Positions 11,064-21,544 of a stretch of 64,000 nt of DNA are shown here, one piece after another. Positions within the stretch are counted from its first letter, which is position 1. The number at the start of each line of letters is the position of its first letter. Position numbers and translations under genes: made by a program. Below the pieces are notes generated by a model. It did not search any database. It was not told the origin of the DNA and saw only the letters and a list, made by a program, of their open reading frames with translations. Source of the stretch: Thaumatotibia leucotreta (Eukaryota > Arthropoda > Insecta > Lepidoptera > Tortricidae); NCBI GenBank assembly GCA_025490895.1, contig JALPQI010001825.1, forward strand, positions 1 through 64,000. Reading direction: 5' to 3'.

Positions 11064-11517
11064 CCATGACTTTGAAAGTATCGGTAACGTTAGTTTTTAT
11101 ACTCGATACGTAAAACAGGCCATCGCGCTCGCTGCAATTTATGTCAGTGCGAACGCGATAGAATGCTTTACACATCATCATTAGCCTATGTTAGTCCACG
11201 GCTGGACGTAGGCCTCTCCTATTAACTATGCGTATAGACGCATTAGGAAGTAAATGCCCATAATCGCCACGCTGGGCAAGCGGATTGGCGATCGCAGTAT
11301 GTGTCCACTATAATGACGCTGCTGCCCGTCATCAACCTTGTAGCATGGTTATTGACACTTTAATCCCTTAGTCGACTTTTATGACACCCGCAGGAGTTGG
11401 GGTGGTGACAAATGTATTCTTACTGCCGTCACCACATGGCAAAGAGGTGGTGGCAAGAATGCTTTACGTTCGAGTAAAACCTAACGTATACTTTACTTTC
11501 CAACTCATGGTATGGCT
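11064..11517. mobile_element. MITE family E, split by a family A insertion
   Basis: The left part (11064-11171) runs from CATGACTTTGAAAGTATCGG through CCATCGCGCTCGCTG, and the right part (11456-11517) resumes with TTCGAGTAAAACCTAACGTA. The gap is exactly the A1 insertion. Related copies: 15118-15361, 20591-20740, 62484-62562. Confidence 0.7.
11172..11455 (-). mobile_element. Family A retroposon (RTE-tailed SINE-like), copy 1
   Basis: Flanked by a perfect 12 bp duplication, AGAATGCTTTAC, at 11160-11171 and 11456-11467, as expected for target-primed retroposition. The 3' end is at the left (CATCATCATTAGCC in this orientation). Confidence 0.85.
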
Positions 11518-11690
11518 AGTGTTTGCTAATCCGGAGGAACTAACTTTAACATGCTATACGTATGTATGTATGTAAGGTAAAAGGCAATAAACACATTAAG
11601 GGTCAGTATGGCTACTTTGTGCTTACTATGAGCTGTCACCGCGTTATTAACGTGTACTTATCCATCCCGCTCGTACTCGCACGTCACGTC

Positions 11691-12340
11691 ATCAGCCTCT
11701 CTCAGTCCTCTGCTGGACGTAGGCCTCTCTTACTAACTGCATATCGACCCATTTAGGAGGTAATGCCCAAAATCGTCACACTGGGCAAGCGGTTTGGCGA
11801 TCACAGTAGTGTGTCCACTGTGATAATGACTTAATGTCCTATGTCCCCTAGATGGGGCAGAGGGCGTCGACAGTGCGTCGTCATCCCGAACGGTCTTGAG
11901 CTTCGCGCTTTACTTCGCTCCAGGTCATCCCTATCGCCTTCGCTTCTGTAGTGATCGTCCGCCGCCAGGTCTGCTTGAGGCGGCCACGTTTTCGCTTTCC
12001 TTGGGGATTCCAGTCTAGGGCTTGCCTCGGTATATGGTCGGGGTCCCTTCGGAGCGTATGGCCAATCCAGTTCCATTTGCGGCGTTTAATCTGCTGGTCG
12101 ATCGGAGTCTCACCACAGCATTCCCATAGATCTGTGTTGGAGATTTTCTCGGGCCAGAACACGCCGAGAATGCGGCGAAGACAGCGGTTGATAAAGACCT
12201 GTAGCCGGTGCGAGATGTCTTTAGTGACCTTCCATGTCTCACATACTGCTGCCCATCGTCAATTTTCTATAAAGGAGTATTCATTGCCACTTCAATTCCT
12301 TTGTTGACCCTATGACACCCACGGGAAGAGGTGGCGACAA
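11691..12340 (-). mobile_element. Family A retroposon, copy 2, interrupted
   Basis: The tail half is at 11691-11830 (CTGGACGTAGGCCTCTC, TAGGAGGTAATGCCCA) and the head half at 12244-12340 (CTGCTGCCCATCGTCAA, CACCCACGGGAAGAGG). An RTE fragment lies between them. Its head end is decayed. Confidence 0.7.
11831..12243 (-). pseudogene. RTE-type LINE, carboxy-terminal ORF fragment
   Basis: On the minus strand the frame reads CETWKVTKD...VFINRCLRRIL, then WPEKISNTDLWE, then WNWIGHTLRRD, then GKRKRGRLKQTWRRTI and ends near EVKREAQDRSG before a frameshift. ETW..., WIGH.LRR and GKR.RGRPK.TWRR are hallmarks of the region after the reverse transcriptase of RTE/craniofacial-type LINE proteins. No catalytic domain remains. 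It lies within a family A copy. Confidence 0.8.
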
Positions 12341-12692
12341 AAATCAGGGAAATTCCAATAAAGATTGGATTCCACTTATCCCGTAAACATATTAAAAATC
12401 TATTTGACATCAGTGTGTTTACCGTATTTTCTATGAAAAATTATACCGAGAGTGTATTGTATATTATGTAGTTACGTAATACAAATACAATTAAATATTT
12501 ACCTATGAATTAGGTTCAATTTACTTGGTGCTACTGATAATATTTTAGAAGTCTCGCTAGCTTTTCTCACTTTAACAGTGAATAAAGAGTGCCTGCTGTA
12601 TCTATATTTAAATTTGTTTAGCAATATAGTATGAAACAATAATCTTTTTTATTTACGTTTAATAAATAAATACAAATACAATTACATACCGT
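12341..12692. other. Intergenic, AT-rich
   Basis: No gene or repeat recognised. Confidence 0.4.
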
Positions 12693-12918
12693 GCCGTGTG
12701 GTGACGGCAGTAAGGATACATTTGTCACCACCCCATTGAAGTGTCACTGACCATAATTTGATAAAAGATTGATGGGCAGCAGCGTCATCATAGTGGACAC
12801 ATTACTGCGATCGCCAATCCGCTTGCCCAGCGTGGCGATTATGGGCATTTACCTCCTAATGCGTTTATACGCATAATTAATAGAAGAGGCCTACATCCAG
12901 CAGTGAACTTTCATAGGC

Positions 12919-12951
<33 letters not shown>
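12693..12951 (+). mobile_element. Family A retroposon, copy 3
   Basis: Sense orientation: head GCCGTGTGGTGACGGCAGTA, body with CGATCGCCAATCCGCTTGCC, tail CATAGGC followed by about ten TGA units (12918-12951). The microsatellite tail is typical of RTE-mobilised elements. Confidence 0.8.
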
Positions 12952-13309
12952 CAATTACATAATTTATGCTACTTACATAAATATACTACTATTTTTATTT
13001 TGTAATGTAACGCAACGAATATTTACATTAGTTGTAGGTATGCAAATTTTATAACGTGTCTAAGATCTAGATCTAATTTAGTCACCAAACACGTTTTCCA
13101 TAGTACACCAGAGACGTGTAAAGATGTCACCTGACACACCTAGGTTCCGTGGGTATATCATCGCAATTTATCAAATCATCTCCAAAGACACTGTCTTATC
13201 GCATACTTACATCAGTTGCGCGTGCGACTCTTTTTGGTGACCATTACTGGTTAGCGGGCATTTTGTGTGACAAACTTACATAATCATTGAGTAGATTGTA
13301 TAACAATCC
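12952..13309. other. Intergenic
   Basis: AT-rich, nothing recognised. A family F inverted repeat follows at 13310-13385 (AAATCCGCAAACTTC / its inverse). Confidence 0.4.
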
Positions 13310-13385
13310 TGGCGAATTTCAAAATCCGCAAACTTCCGCATAATCTTCAAATCCTCAAAATTTGCGGATTTTGAAGTTCGCGGTA
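13310..13385. mobile_element. MITE family F fragment
   Basis: Short palindrome with TTCAAAATCCGCAAA and its inverse ATTTGCGGATTTTGAA, ending in the family mark AAGTTCGCGGTA. Confidence 0.5.
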
Positions 13386-13452
13386 AATTATTTTCAGTTG
13401 TTGTCTTTTTATGTGACTGTCAAAGTAGCAATCTATAAGTAGGTCTGATGAT

Positions 13453-13708
13453 GGCCGTGTGGTAACGGAAGTAAGAATACCTACATTTTATCACCACGCC
13501 AACTCTTCCCGCGGGTGTCGTAAGGGGCGATTAAGGGATTGAAGTGTTAATGACCATTCTTTGATAGAAGATTGATGATGGGCAGAAGCGTCATGGACAT
13601 ATATTACTGCGATCACCAATCGAGGTGATTATGGGCATTTACCTCCTAATGCGCATAGCTAATAGGAGAGGTCTACGTCCGGCAGTGGACTGACATAGGC
13701 TGATGATG
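13453..13708 (+). mobile_element. Family A retroposon, copy 4
   Basis: Head GGCCGTGTGGTAACGG, body with CTTCCCGCGGGTGTCGTAAG and GGAGAGGTCTACGTCC, tail TAGGCTGATGATG; about 256 bp. A short internal deletion removes the CTTGCCCAGCG block. Confidence 0.75.
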
Positions 13709-13904
13709 TGTGATCTGTATCAGATCTAATGGAGCAAGGACATGATCCTCGCTCCCGCTCATTCCAGGAGCCCTACCGCGAATTAGAACATTACGGGCAC
13801 CTGTCTTTGTCAATCCAATGAATATGCAATTGGATTGATAGAGACAAATACGCGATATTAAGGATCGATATTTGTTGTAGGTACTTATGCGTTCTAGCAC
13901 AAAT

Positions 13905-14025
13905 TCTGTCGAACTTCGAATTTCGTTAATTTCGAGGATTTTTTTCTGTCAACCCAACGAAGGCGTCATTAGATTGACAGAGACAAAATCTTCGGATTTG
14001 CGGATTTCGAAGTTCGCGGTATAAG
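13905..14025. mobile_element. MITE family F, copy 2
   Basis: GAACTTCGAATTTCG at the left mirrors CGGATTTCGAAGTTC at the right; the core has the family's TTTTTCTGTCA...TGACAGAGACAAA hairpin. A more decayed relative lies at about 13770-13860. Confidence 0.65.
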
Positions 14026-14212
14026 GCCGCAAGACGAGCATGATGGCACCATTTTCCCAGTGTTCTTACCGTATTAGATTTTCACATTGAAAAAATTACA
14101 TATTATTTATATACGTGAACCTGTCGAAACAAAGACAAAGATATGCAGGGTGATTTTTTATTCACCGTTCAAATTTTAAAGAGGTAATTCTGAAGTCATA
14201 CATACATACATA

Positions 14213-14488
14213 CATCATCAGCCAATCATAGTCCACTGCTGGACGTAGGCCTCTCCTATTAAGTATTCGTATGGACGCATTAGGAGGTAAATGCCCATAA
14301 TCGCCACGCGGGGTAAGTGGTTTGGCGATCGCAGTAACGTGCCCACTATGATGTCGCTGCTGCCCAGCATCATCAATCTTTTATCAAATAATGGCCAGTG
14401 ACACTTCAATCCCTTAGTCGACTCTTAAGACACCCGCAGGAGGAGATGGGGTGGTGACAAATGTATTCTTACTGCCGTCACCACTCAG
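14213..14488 (-). mobile_element. Family A retroposon, copy 5
   Basis: The minus strand near 14218-14259 reads LIGEAYVQQWTMIG then stop, the same ending as the RTE tail at 26349-26426. Flanks ATTCTGAAGTCATA (14187-14200) and ATTCTGAGGTCATA (14499-14512) look like a 14 bp target-site duplication with one mismatch. Confidence 0.8.
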
Positions 14489-14943
14489 GAAACTGCCGAT
14501 TCTGAGGTCATATTGATGAGATTTTACTATGGGACCGACATCCGATTCGACAAAAAAAATCTGATGTGATGATTCATACATTTCCGCCTATTCGTATCTC
14601 AGGGTTTGTATGAAACATCAGATTTTTTCTCGACATTTTATACCACGTTAGGGATTAGGGAATGATTTAAAATCATACAAAAGTCATAGTTCGAAAAGCA
14701 CAAGTATTGAAATTGAAACATCAGTGGTTCAAGCAGGGATTTATCTTACAGACAGTAGCGATCAGTTACTTATTGTCAGCAAGTAATGTGTATGCTGCAG
14801 TCAAAGATCAGTATTCGGCATAAAGAGATGTTTCTAGGCCACTTACGCCATATAGCTGGACGACTTGAACATGTTCTGCGAAGAATTACCTACGAGAACT
14901 TACCAGAAACATGATGGAATGAAAAGTAAGAGGGGTCGCCTTA
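14489..14943. other. Intergenic
   Basis: A weak inverted repeat (AAATCTGATGTGATGATTCA / TGAAACATCAGATTTTTT, about 14560-14630) is the only structure seen. No gene. Confidence 0.35.
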
Positions 14944-15108
14944 TAGTCACCTGGATGCTTAGCCGAATTGCCAATCGCTAACGCTTAGTAGCGTATCTTA
15001 GTTTTCCCTCTCTATCACTCTGTCAAATTAGTGCGACAAAGAGAGTTAGCTGCCTTTCGTTTACGATTGATGATTAAGCGTTAGCGATTGGCAACTTGTC
15101 TAAGCACC
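14944..15108. mobile_element. MITE family D, copy 1
   Basis: Ends GGATGCTTAGCC...TTGCCAATCGCTAACGCT and the inverse AGCGTTAGCGATTGGCAA...TCTAAGCACCC, around a CTCTCTATCACTCTGTC core. Other copies at 19303-19430 and 25658-25820; fragments at 24799-24890 and 62559-62599. Confidence 0.75.
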
Positions 15109-15117
15109 CTGTAGCCG

Positions 15118-15361
15118 TATCATGAGTTGGAAAGTGAAGGATACGTTAGGTTTTACCCGATACGTATTGCATCCTATTGTCACTGGCACTGACATATTGG
15201 AGCGAGCGCAATGGCCTGATATTTTTTTTTTATTGAAAAACAATTGAACACTACATGGTATCTTAAACAATTTTTTCGCCAAACTGCGAAACAGTTTGTT
15301 GGCGATATACGTATCGAGATAAGCCTAACGGTTCCGATACTTGCAAAGTCATGGTACGACT
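15118..15361. mobile_element. MITE family E, copy 2, with internal insertion
   Basis: The left arm ATACGTTAGGTTTTACCC-GATACGTA is mirrored at 15306-15360 (TACGTATCGAGATAAGCCTA...CTTGCAAAGTCATGG). About 85 bp of unrelated sequence beginning in a T-run splits the interior. Confidence 0.65.
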
Positions 15362-15479
15362 GCTGCTTGCTTGTTTCTCCAACTAATTTCACGTGGCGTG
15401 CATCCTTTTTGAGCGCTGGCACAGCAGGAACAACAATGCGTAAAAACTTACTTACACTTCATTTGTTCTTAGGCCAGCC

Positions 15480-15624
15480 GTACACCTGTAAGTACTTACG
15501 TAAGTTATGTAAGTTATAGGGACGGGGCTATACTAAAGAATAAGATATTGATATTCACCTCTCATTCCTTAGTATAGCTCCGTCCCTTCGTCCCTATAAC
15601 TTACGTAAGAACTTACAGGTGTAC
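15480..15624. mobile_element. MITE, 145 bp
   Basis: GTACACCTGTAAGTACTTAC and the inverse GTAAGAACTTACAGGTGTAC bound it; the arms continue through GGGACGGGGCTATACTAA. The left arm has a small internal duplication (AAGTTATGTAAGTTA). Confidence 0.75.
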
Positions 15625-16269
15625 GAGCGCTCTTAGAAAAACCTTTGGAATACACCAACTTTCTCGGACCCGACGGGTATTCTTTAAAGAAAAAAATAAA
15701 ATTACAATTTTAACTGTTTATGTCAATAATAAAATTACAGATTGCCTTAGGTACTTCTTAGCTTAATCTATAACATTCTAAATTCAAATGCAGTGTACTT
15801 TAGTTACTACGTCCCAAGGTTCAATTAGGCAAAGTGAGAAGTGTCGGAATTCCAGTGTTTGACTACAACATAGTCACAACTGGAAGTTGGAACGTCCAGT
15901 AAAGAAGCTATGCTATTAGGAACGTGCGAGTGTTGTTTTGAACCCACTGTCATGAAGCGATTGTACGGTGATTGGTCTCTCTTAGATTACATAGCCTAAA
16001 GCCACCTGTCCACCAATCTCTGTCACGTGCGCCACGCTGCATAGAAACTTTATTACGAAGTTTATAGAAAAAAGTAATCGAAATGGTAAATTACATTTTA
16101 CGTAGGATATTTAGACCAGCGAACTGCGTCTTGAACAACATAATAATACAGACGTGATTAAGAATTGCATGTTGTATTGTTATGTTATTACAGATGAGAG
16201 GTCAAATATAAAGGTACACATTTCTCGACTTGAATGACTTAACTGACGCATACTTTCTGTAAAGTGGGT
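15625..16269. other. Intergenic, nothing recognised
   Basis: No open frame or repeat supported. Confidence 0.4.
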
Positions 16270-16400
16270 ATGTATATAAATCCCTGAAATTTGCGAGTTG
16301 CGAGAACTGCGAGTGCCTGAAAAATCGAAGAAGGCCTTAAAAAACAGCAGCCCTACCGCGAACTCGCAAATTTCAGGGATTTATCTCAGTCACTCTAATG
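16270..16400. mobile_element. MITE family F-like palindrome
   Basis: ATAAATCCCTGAAATTTGCG at the left is mirrored by CGCAAATTTCAGGGATTTAT at the right (16363-16384), with CCCTACCGCGAACTC between them; the composition matches other F copies. Confidence 0.6.
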
Positions 16401-17146
16401 ACGTCCTAGTTGGTTGGTCAGAGACATATCGAGAGCGAGATTTAGAATGTTTAACTCCAGTCTGTACCGCACAGTGTGTGAAACCAATGTTGTTAACGGG
16501 ACAGATATTCCAAAAGTGAAAATGCCTTCATTTTCTCTCCTCTAAATCGCAACGCCATAGAATTGGTATCCAATGGTCGGTCCGCCTACAACCTGCGGCG
16601 CCGTGCTGACACTGATCAATGCAAACAAATGAATATCGGCACGAGTTGGTCTGCATGAAATATGCGCTGCAACTATCTGCTATGAAGACGAACATGTGTA
16701 ATTATTTAGGTATGTCTATATTTTCTGATAGGCAGCGGAAATCATTTTGTTAGTTAGAATATCATTTTGTTAAAAATAGAACCGTTTTTTCTACTTTTCG
16801 ATTTGTGACTTACAATACAAGTGAAATAAGTTTCTCTGCCCTGCCCTCCGGCCGGCAAACAGCACGAAATTAAGTTGCCACCTGCCGGCTCCGTTGAGCA
16901 GAAAAATAGTATACACACCTCGGCCGCTAAATGGGATCACATGTTTGTACAATTACACGTCATCCGAAACATTTCCCACTTAAACGGCCTTGGCATGTAA
17001 TCTATCACAGTTTTCATCTTTGATGCGAAAGTCACATACCTACTTTAATGTGTTACTTTTACAAAATCGTTCAGCTCAATCGGCAACCGGGAAGTTGAGA
17101 ATTACCTATTATCTCTCAAGATTTGATAACAGGCAGCTTTACAGAA
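16401..17146. other. Intergenic, nothing recognised
   Basis: No gene or assignable repeat. A patch at 16840-16930 is GC-richer (CCTCCGGCCGGC / GCCGGCTCC). Confidence 0.35.
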
Positions 17147-17149
17147 TTA

Positions 17150-17299
17150 GGCTGCGGCTCCATTGAGGCGGAGAGGAGCGGAGATGTGCAAAATTTACCA
17201 ATTACATTCTTCAAATTCAAAATTGGAAACAGTGTGATGCGGTCTCATTGGCCAATTTTGCACATCTCCGCTCCTCTCCGCCTCAATGGAGCCGCAGCC
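17150..17299. mobile_element. Harbinger-like MITE with TTA duplication
   Basis: Nearly perfect arms of about 50 bp start GGCTGCGGCTCCATTGAGGC and carry GAGAGGAGCGGAGATGTGC. TTA at 17147-17149 and 17300-17302 flanks the element; a 3 bp TTA/TAA duplication fits the PIF/Harbinger superfamily. Confidence 0.75.
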
Positions 17300-17319
17300 T
17301 TATAGGTTTTATTTTTTCA

Positions 17320-17504
17320 CATCATCAGCCTATCTTAGTCCACTCCTGGACATAGACCTCTCCTACAACCTTTGCATAACGATGACGCTGCTGCCCTATT
17401 TTCAATAAATAAATGGCTAACATTTTAATCCCTTAGTCAACTCTTATGACACTCACAGGAAGACTTGGGATGGTGACAAATGTATCCTCACTGTCATGCG
17501 GCAA
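17320..17504 (-). mobile_element. Family A retroposon, copy 6 (deleted)
   Basis: Tail CATCATCAGCCTATCTTAG, then a deletion that removes the CATTAGGAGG...CGCCACGCTGG block, then the head with CCCTTAGTCAACTC and GGGATGGTGACAAATG. Confidence 0.7.
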
Positions 17505-17518
17505 ATTTATTATTTCAG

Positions 17519-17730
17519 CATCATCATCATCATCAGCCTATGATAGCCACTGCTGGACGTAGGCCTCTCCTATTAACAATGCGTATAGACGCATTAGGAG
17601 GTAAATGCCCATAATCGCCACGCTGGGCAAGCGGATTGGCGATCACAGTAATGTGTCCACTATAATGATATTAATGATGCTGCTGCCCATCATCAATATT
17701 ATATCAAATAATGGTCAGTGACACTTCATC
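17519..17730 (-). mobile_element. Family A retroposon, copy 7 (5' truncated)
   Basis: Tail with (CAT)n and CAGCCTATGATAG, body through CGCTGGGCAAGCGGATTGGC, broken off after GGTCAGTGACACTTC, so the head is missing. 5' truncation is usual for LINE-mobilised sequences. Confidence 0.75.
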
Positions 17731-18505
17731 ATTTATTATTTATTCGTTCGAAATAAAAGCGACTTTGGACCCTGTCACCAATTAAACCGTCCTATTATTC
17801 TCAAATCGCAAGGAATTTGTCTCCAGCTTTATTTACGACTTAACTCAGTTGTCAATTTAAATTCAGCGTGAACTGGAATCCGCGAAATCCGAGAAAGGCA
17901 AAAGTGAAAAAATGTCGCCTAACAAGAGATAGAAGGCTTCATTATAATTAATTGGTTTAAGTTTGGTTATCGGCTGTCTCTTTCCCGTTTATTGTGTGTG
18001 TGTATAAGGCTCTCGCTTGCACTTGAGCCGTCACAAATCAGAGGGACAATGAGACAGCTCCTTTGCGGTGTTTGCTATTTAAGGTTATTTTTCGTTGCGT
18101 ATAGGTAGGGAATAGGATACAGTAATCGTCGTTATACTTACGCAATCTCGTATCTGCGACACTCATTTGCTGGAAAATAACCCGCACCTATTCAAAGTGA
18201 AAGAAAGTGACATTTCCATTAATTGATTGAATCCAAAAAAATGTAAACAAATATGGCTGACTTTCCATAACAATTGACGTCTATGACACATAATATCGTG
18301 AAACAAGTTCGCAGATATATTTTTACATTAATACTAATAAATATCGATTATTTTAACTAAAAATGTATGTGAACTCAAGATTTATTGGTAATAAAACGAA
18401 GATTGTGTTCTAAAAGTGCGTAATTATGGAATAATGCAAGGTTTTAGGTTTGCTTTTATTTTTTGTTTACTACTGACGAATGGTATAAATCCAAGGTTGA
18501 TTGAG
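17731..18505. other. Intergenic, nothing recognised
   Basis: No supported gene or repeat; a short TGTGTG run near 17995. Confidence 0.4.
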
Positions 18506-18683
18506 TAAGGGTGAAGACACATTTATCAGCATGCGTACGAATTTTGTCTATAGAAAATGTCAGTTTAGTATGGGACCGCGTCCAGCTTTTCGCACGCGTA
18601 CGCAGCTTACACGTTTAATACTAAACAGCCAATTTTATTAGACAAAATGCGTACGCATGCTGATAAGTGTGTCTTCACCCTTA
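18506..18683. mobile_element. MITE, 178 bp
   Basis: TAAGGGTGAAGACACATTTA and its inverse TAAGTGTGTCTTCACCCTTA bound it; arms extend through ATCAGCATGCGTACG. The TAA/TTA at the edges could be a 3 bp duplication. Confidence 0.75.
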
Positions 18684-18993
18684 GTGTCAGTGAAAACGGT
18701 GGTGTTTAAAATTAACTTATTTAAAGAACACAAAAGGTTCCTGGCCACTATATAGGTACTTAGCGTGTTTCTGTTTGGCCGCAAATTCAGCAGCTGACCC
18801 CGCTGACCCAAGTGTGAGGCCATAGTGGGACGATGCAAACGTACTTATGCATGTGACGTCCCACAAGAGGCACCGACCCTTCTCTCAGGCAACCAATGTA
18901 GATCCATTAGTACCATTAGTACGAGACAAACCTGAAGGTTCCAAGAGATGTTAGCTGCCATCGGAGCCCGGCGAACCACATCATTGATAGTAT

Positions 18994-19261
18994 CATCATC
19001 AGCCTGTGTTAGTCCACTGCTCGACGTAGGCCTCTCCTATTAACTATGCGTATAGACGCATTAGGAGGTAAATGCCCATAATCGCCACGCTGGGCAAGCG
19101 GATTGGCGATCGCAGTAATGTGTCCACTATGATGACGCTGCTGCCATCATCAATCTTGTAGAATGGTCAGTGACACTTCAATCCCTTAGTCGACTCTTAG
19201 GACACCCGCAGGAGGAGTTGGGGTGGTGACAAATGTATTCTTACTGCCGTCAACACACGGC
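18994..19261 (-). mobile_element. Family A retroposon, copy 8, with intact target-site duplication
   Basis: A perfect 14 bp duplication, ATCATTGATAGTAT, at 18980-18993 and 19262-19275 brackets 268 bp. This copy defines the element: head GCCGTGTGTTGACGG, tail ...AGGCTGATGATGA on the minus strand. It has no internal tRNA-like promoter that I can see. Confidence 0.9.
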
Positions 19262-19302
19262 ATCATTGATAGTATGATGCCTAGAAAATCGTCCCGCGCA
19301 CC

Positions 19303-19430
19303 TCTGGATGCTTAGCCAAGTTGGCAATCGCTCGCTTAGTAGCGCATCGTAGTTTTTCCCTCTCTGTCACTCTTTCGTTTACGATTGACGATTAAGCGTT
19401 AGCGATTGGAAACTTGTCTAAGCACCCTGG
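19303..19430. mobile_element. MITE family D, copy 2
   Basis: GGATGCTTAGCCAAGTTGGC at the left and AACTTGTCTAAGCACCC at the right, with AAGCGTTAGCGATTGG inside; shortened interior. Confidence 0.65.
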
Positions 19431-19736
19431 CAACTAAGTCCATGACAGTCATTCTCCCCAAACATGGTTCCACAAACGCACCCGTGCGGCTCACAGACTT
19501 CACAACGCAACCGCAAGGCAACTTTTAATTACGTTAACCATTAAAAAGTAACCTAATTGTCGAAATGAAGTAAAGTGAAGGAAACGCAAGAAAGGCGGGA
19601 TTATTCCGCAATTGATTACACGAGTTCCCTTCTTATATCAGGGCCTCGTTTGTTACCTTTTTCTGGGGAAGCCTTATTCTGAGACATCTACAATGTCGAA
19701 CATATTGAATTTCGAATCATTCCCAAAAGGTGCATT
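19431..19736. other. Intergenic
   Basis: Nothing recognised. Confidence 0.4.
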
Positions 19737-19866
19737 CAGACCAAACGAGCATTCGCTATTCTAACCCCCTACTCTACGAAATTCGATCGTTACACGAAAC
19801 GTGATTCGTTGATTTTGTATAGTGGGGGATAGAATAGCGAATGCTCGTTTGGTCTGAATGCACCTT
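19737..19866. mobile_element. MITE family B, copy 2
   Basis: Arms AAGGTGCATTCAGACC and inverse; nearly identical to the copy at 979-1118. Confidence 0.8.
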
Positions 19867-20200
19867 AACATTCATTCAAGCGTCTCGTATCCTAGCAAAT
19901 CTTTTCCCTACGTATTTATTGTTTGTCCCTTTTGGTCTGAATGGTCTAATAGATAATGTACTATATTGATAACACCGAAAGGAACGAACAATACTTATCA
20001 GCTCGTTAAGTTAGGAGACGTCTATGAATATTGGATTGTCTATTTCCAAAATCGCATTATTGTCATCTTATACCAATAATCGGTTTCGCCTTGAACTAAC
20101 CCTGATTGGGCATTTCTCCATCGGTGTAGTCGACCAAGTTCAAGCGACTCTCAAGGGTGGTTAAAGCGCAAGTTTTATAGCCCCTAAGATAAGCCCACAA
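19867..20200. other. Intergenic
   Basis: Nothing recognised. Confidence 0.4.
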
Positions 20201-20322
20201 TCAGGCTGGTTTAGTGTCCCACTGCTGGGCAAAGGCCTCCCCTCTTTTCCTCCATTCGGCCCGGTCGTCATATTTCTCCCGCCAATTCGGATAGAACGCG
20301 TCCAGGTCGTCCCGCCAGCACC
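20201..20322 (-). pseudogene. RTE-type LINE, last codons of the ORF
   Basis: The minus strand reads WRDDLDAFYPNWREKY, then DDRAEWRKRGEAFAQQWDTK, then PA and stop (20201-20203). The W...R..W...GEAFAQQW ending is typical of RTE proteins. This lineage differs from the two other RTE tails in the window (11831-12243 and 26349-26426). 5' truncated. Confidence 0.75.
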
Positions 20323-20590
20323 ATGAAATTTTCACACTCACAAAGGAATACTAAAGACATCGTACGATATTGTAACCAGAATAAGCCTGCAGCTTTGCCC
20401 GGTTCAATTGCACAGTTGCAAAAAAATGACAGTTATTTGAACGTTTTGGCACAACGAATTGCGCGAGCGCAAAAACTAATGAATTTTGGGACATTTTCGC
20501 CGCCAACGGAGGCGCCGCAGAATTTTAACGAATGTTCATTGACGGGAGCGCCGGGTTTCTCCAATTCTTGGTTTTTTCTCAGAATCTGTA

Positions 20591-20740
20591 CCATGTCTTT
20601 GCAAGTATCGGTAACGTTAGGTTTTACTCGATACGTAAAGCAAGCCATCGCGCTCGCTCCAATATGTCAATGCGAGCGCGATAGAATGCATTACGTAGGT
20701 ATCGAGTAAAACCTAACGTATCTTTTACTATCCAACTCAT
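20591..20740. mobile_element. MITE family E, copy 3
   Basis: CATGTCTTTGCAAGTATCGG and TAACGTTAGGTTTTACTCG at the left, mirrored by ATCGAGTAAAACCTAACGTA at the right, around a CATCGCGCTCGC...GCGAGCGCGATAG hairpin. A third partial arm at 20857-20907 suggests a neighbouring copy split by family F. Confidence 0.7.
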
Positions 20741-20855
20741 ATCGAAATTCGTAAATTTCGAGGGTTTTTCTCTGTCACTCCATCAAAGGTGTCATTAGAG
20801 TGAGTGAGACAAATCCTCGAAATTTGCGGGTGTCGAAGTTCGCGGTAGGGCCGCT
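20741..20855. mobile_element. MITE family F, copy 4
   Basis: ATCGAAATTCGTAAATTTCG at the left and CGAAATTTGCGGGTGTCGAA at the right, ending GTTCGCGGTAGGGCCGC; core TTTCTCTGTCACTCC. Confidence 0.65.
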
Positions 20856-20909
20856 GTTTACGTATCGAGTAAAACCTAGTGTAACCGATATATGACAACT
20901 CATGGGTCT

Positions 20910-21544
20910 TAGTATCTGTATGATTCCGGTTATTAGGTTTTTGTAGGTTGCAATTAATTCGATTGTGTCGATTTTACAAGATGAGCATAACAAGTAGCTT
21001 TTTGATTAAGATGTAAGTAAATATCGTCCGTTAATAATTTGACCCAAAATGTTTGTACGAAACATTCCTTTTTTGTTTTTTGTCACCAAAAATGTATAGG
21101 TTTCTGGGACATTTTGGGGAATGTGTTGGATCTTGCACAGCATCATTGACTCTACCAGCCTACCATTTTTTATCAATATCCAAGACGTGATCCAAATGTA
21201 CAAACTTTTTGAGAATCGCTCACCTAATCGAAGAGGTTTGGACCATAGCTATGAGCTTTTGGGGTATTGTTAGATAGTTCTACCTACGTATGCTCAAATT
21301 CCATCCTATATCCTTTATTTAAACTTAAACCAACACCAACACCAAAAGCAGTACAATCTCACCGTCACCCCCATCTCGAGATAACACTCGTCACGTCCGC
21401 GGCGAGATCGTGACGACTCCGTCACGACTCACGTGACCTGGTGCATCGTTTCACATCATGCGGTACTGATGGGAGACATGCCTTAATAGGTGCTGGTATC
21501 TAATATCTTGGCGACCTAGTTTTGATGTGTAGCTTTCACATGGT
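20910..21544. other. Intergenic
   Basis: No supported gene or repeat. Confidence 0.4.

Noticed and set aside
20323..20709. 128-codon open frame as a gene
   Set aside because: Its second half is a translation of a family E MITE and its start abuts an RTE tail.
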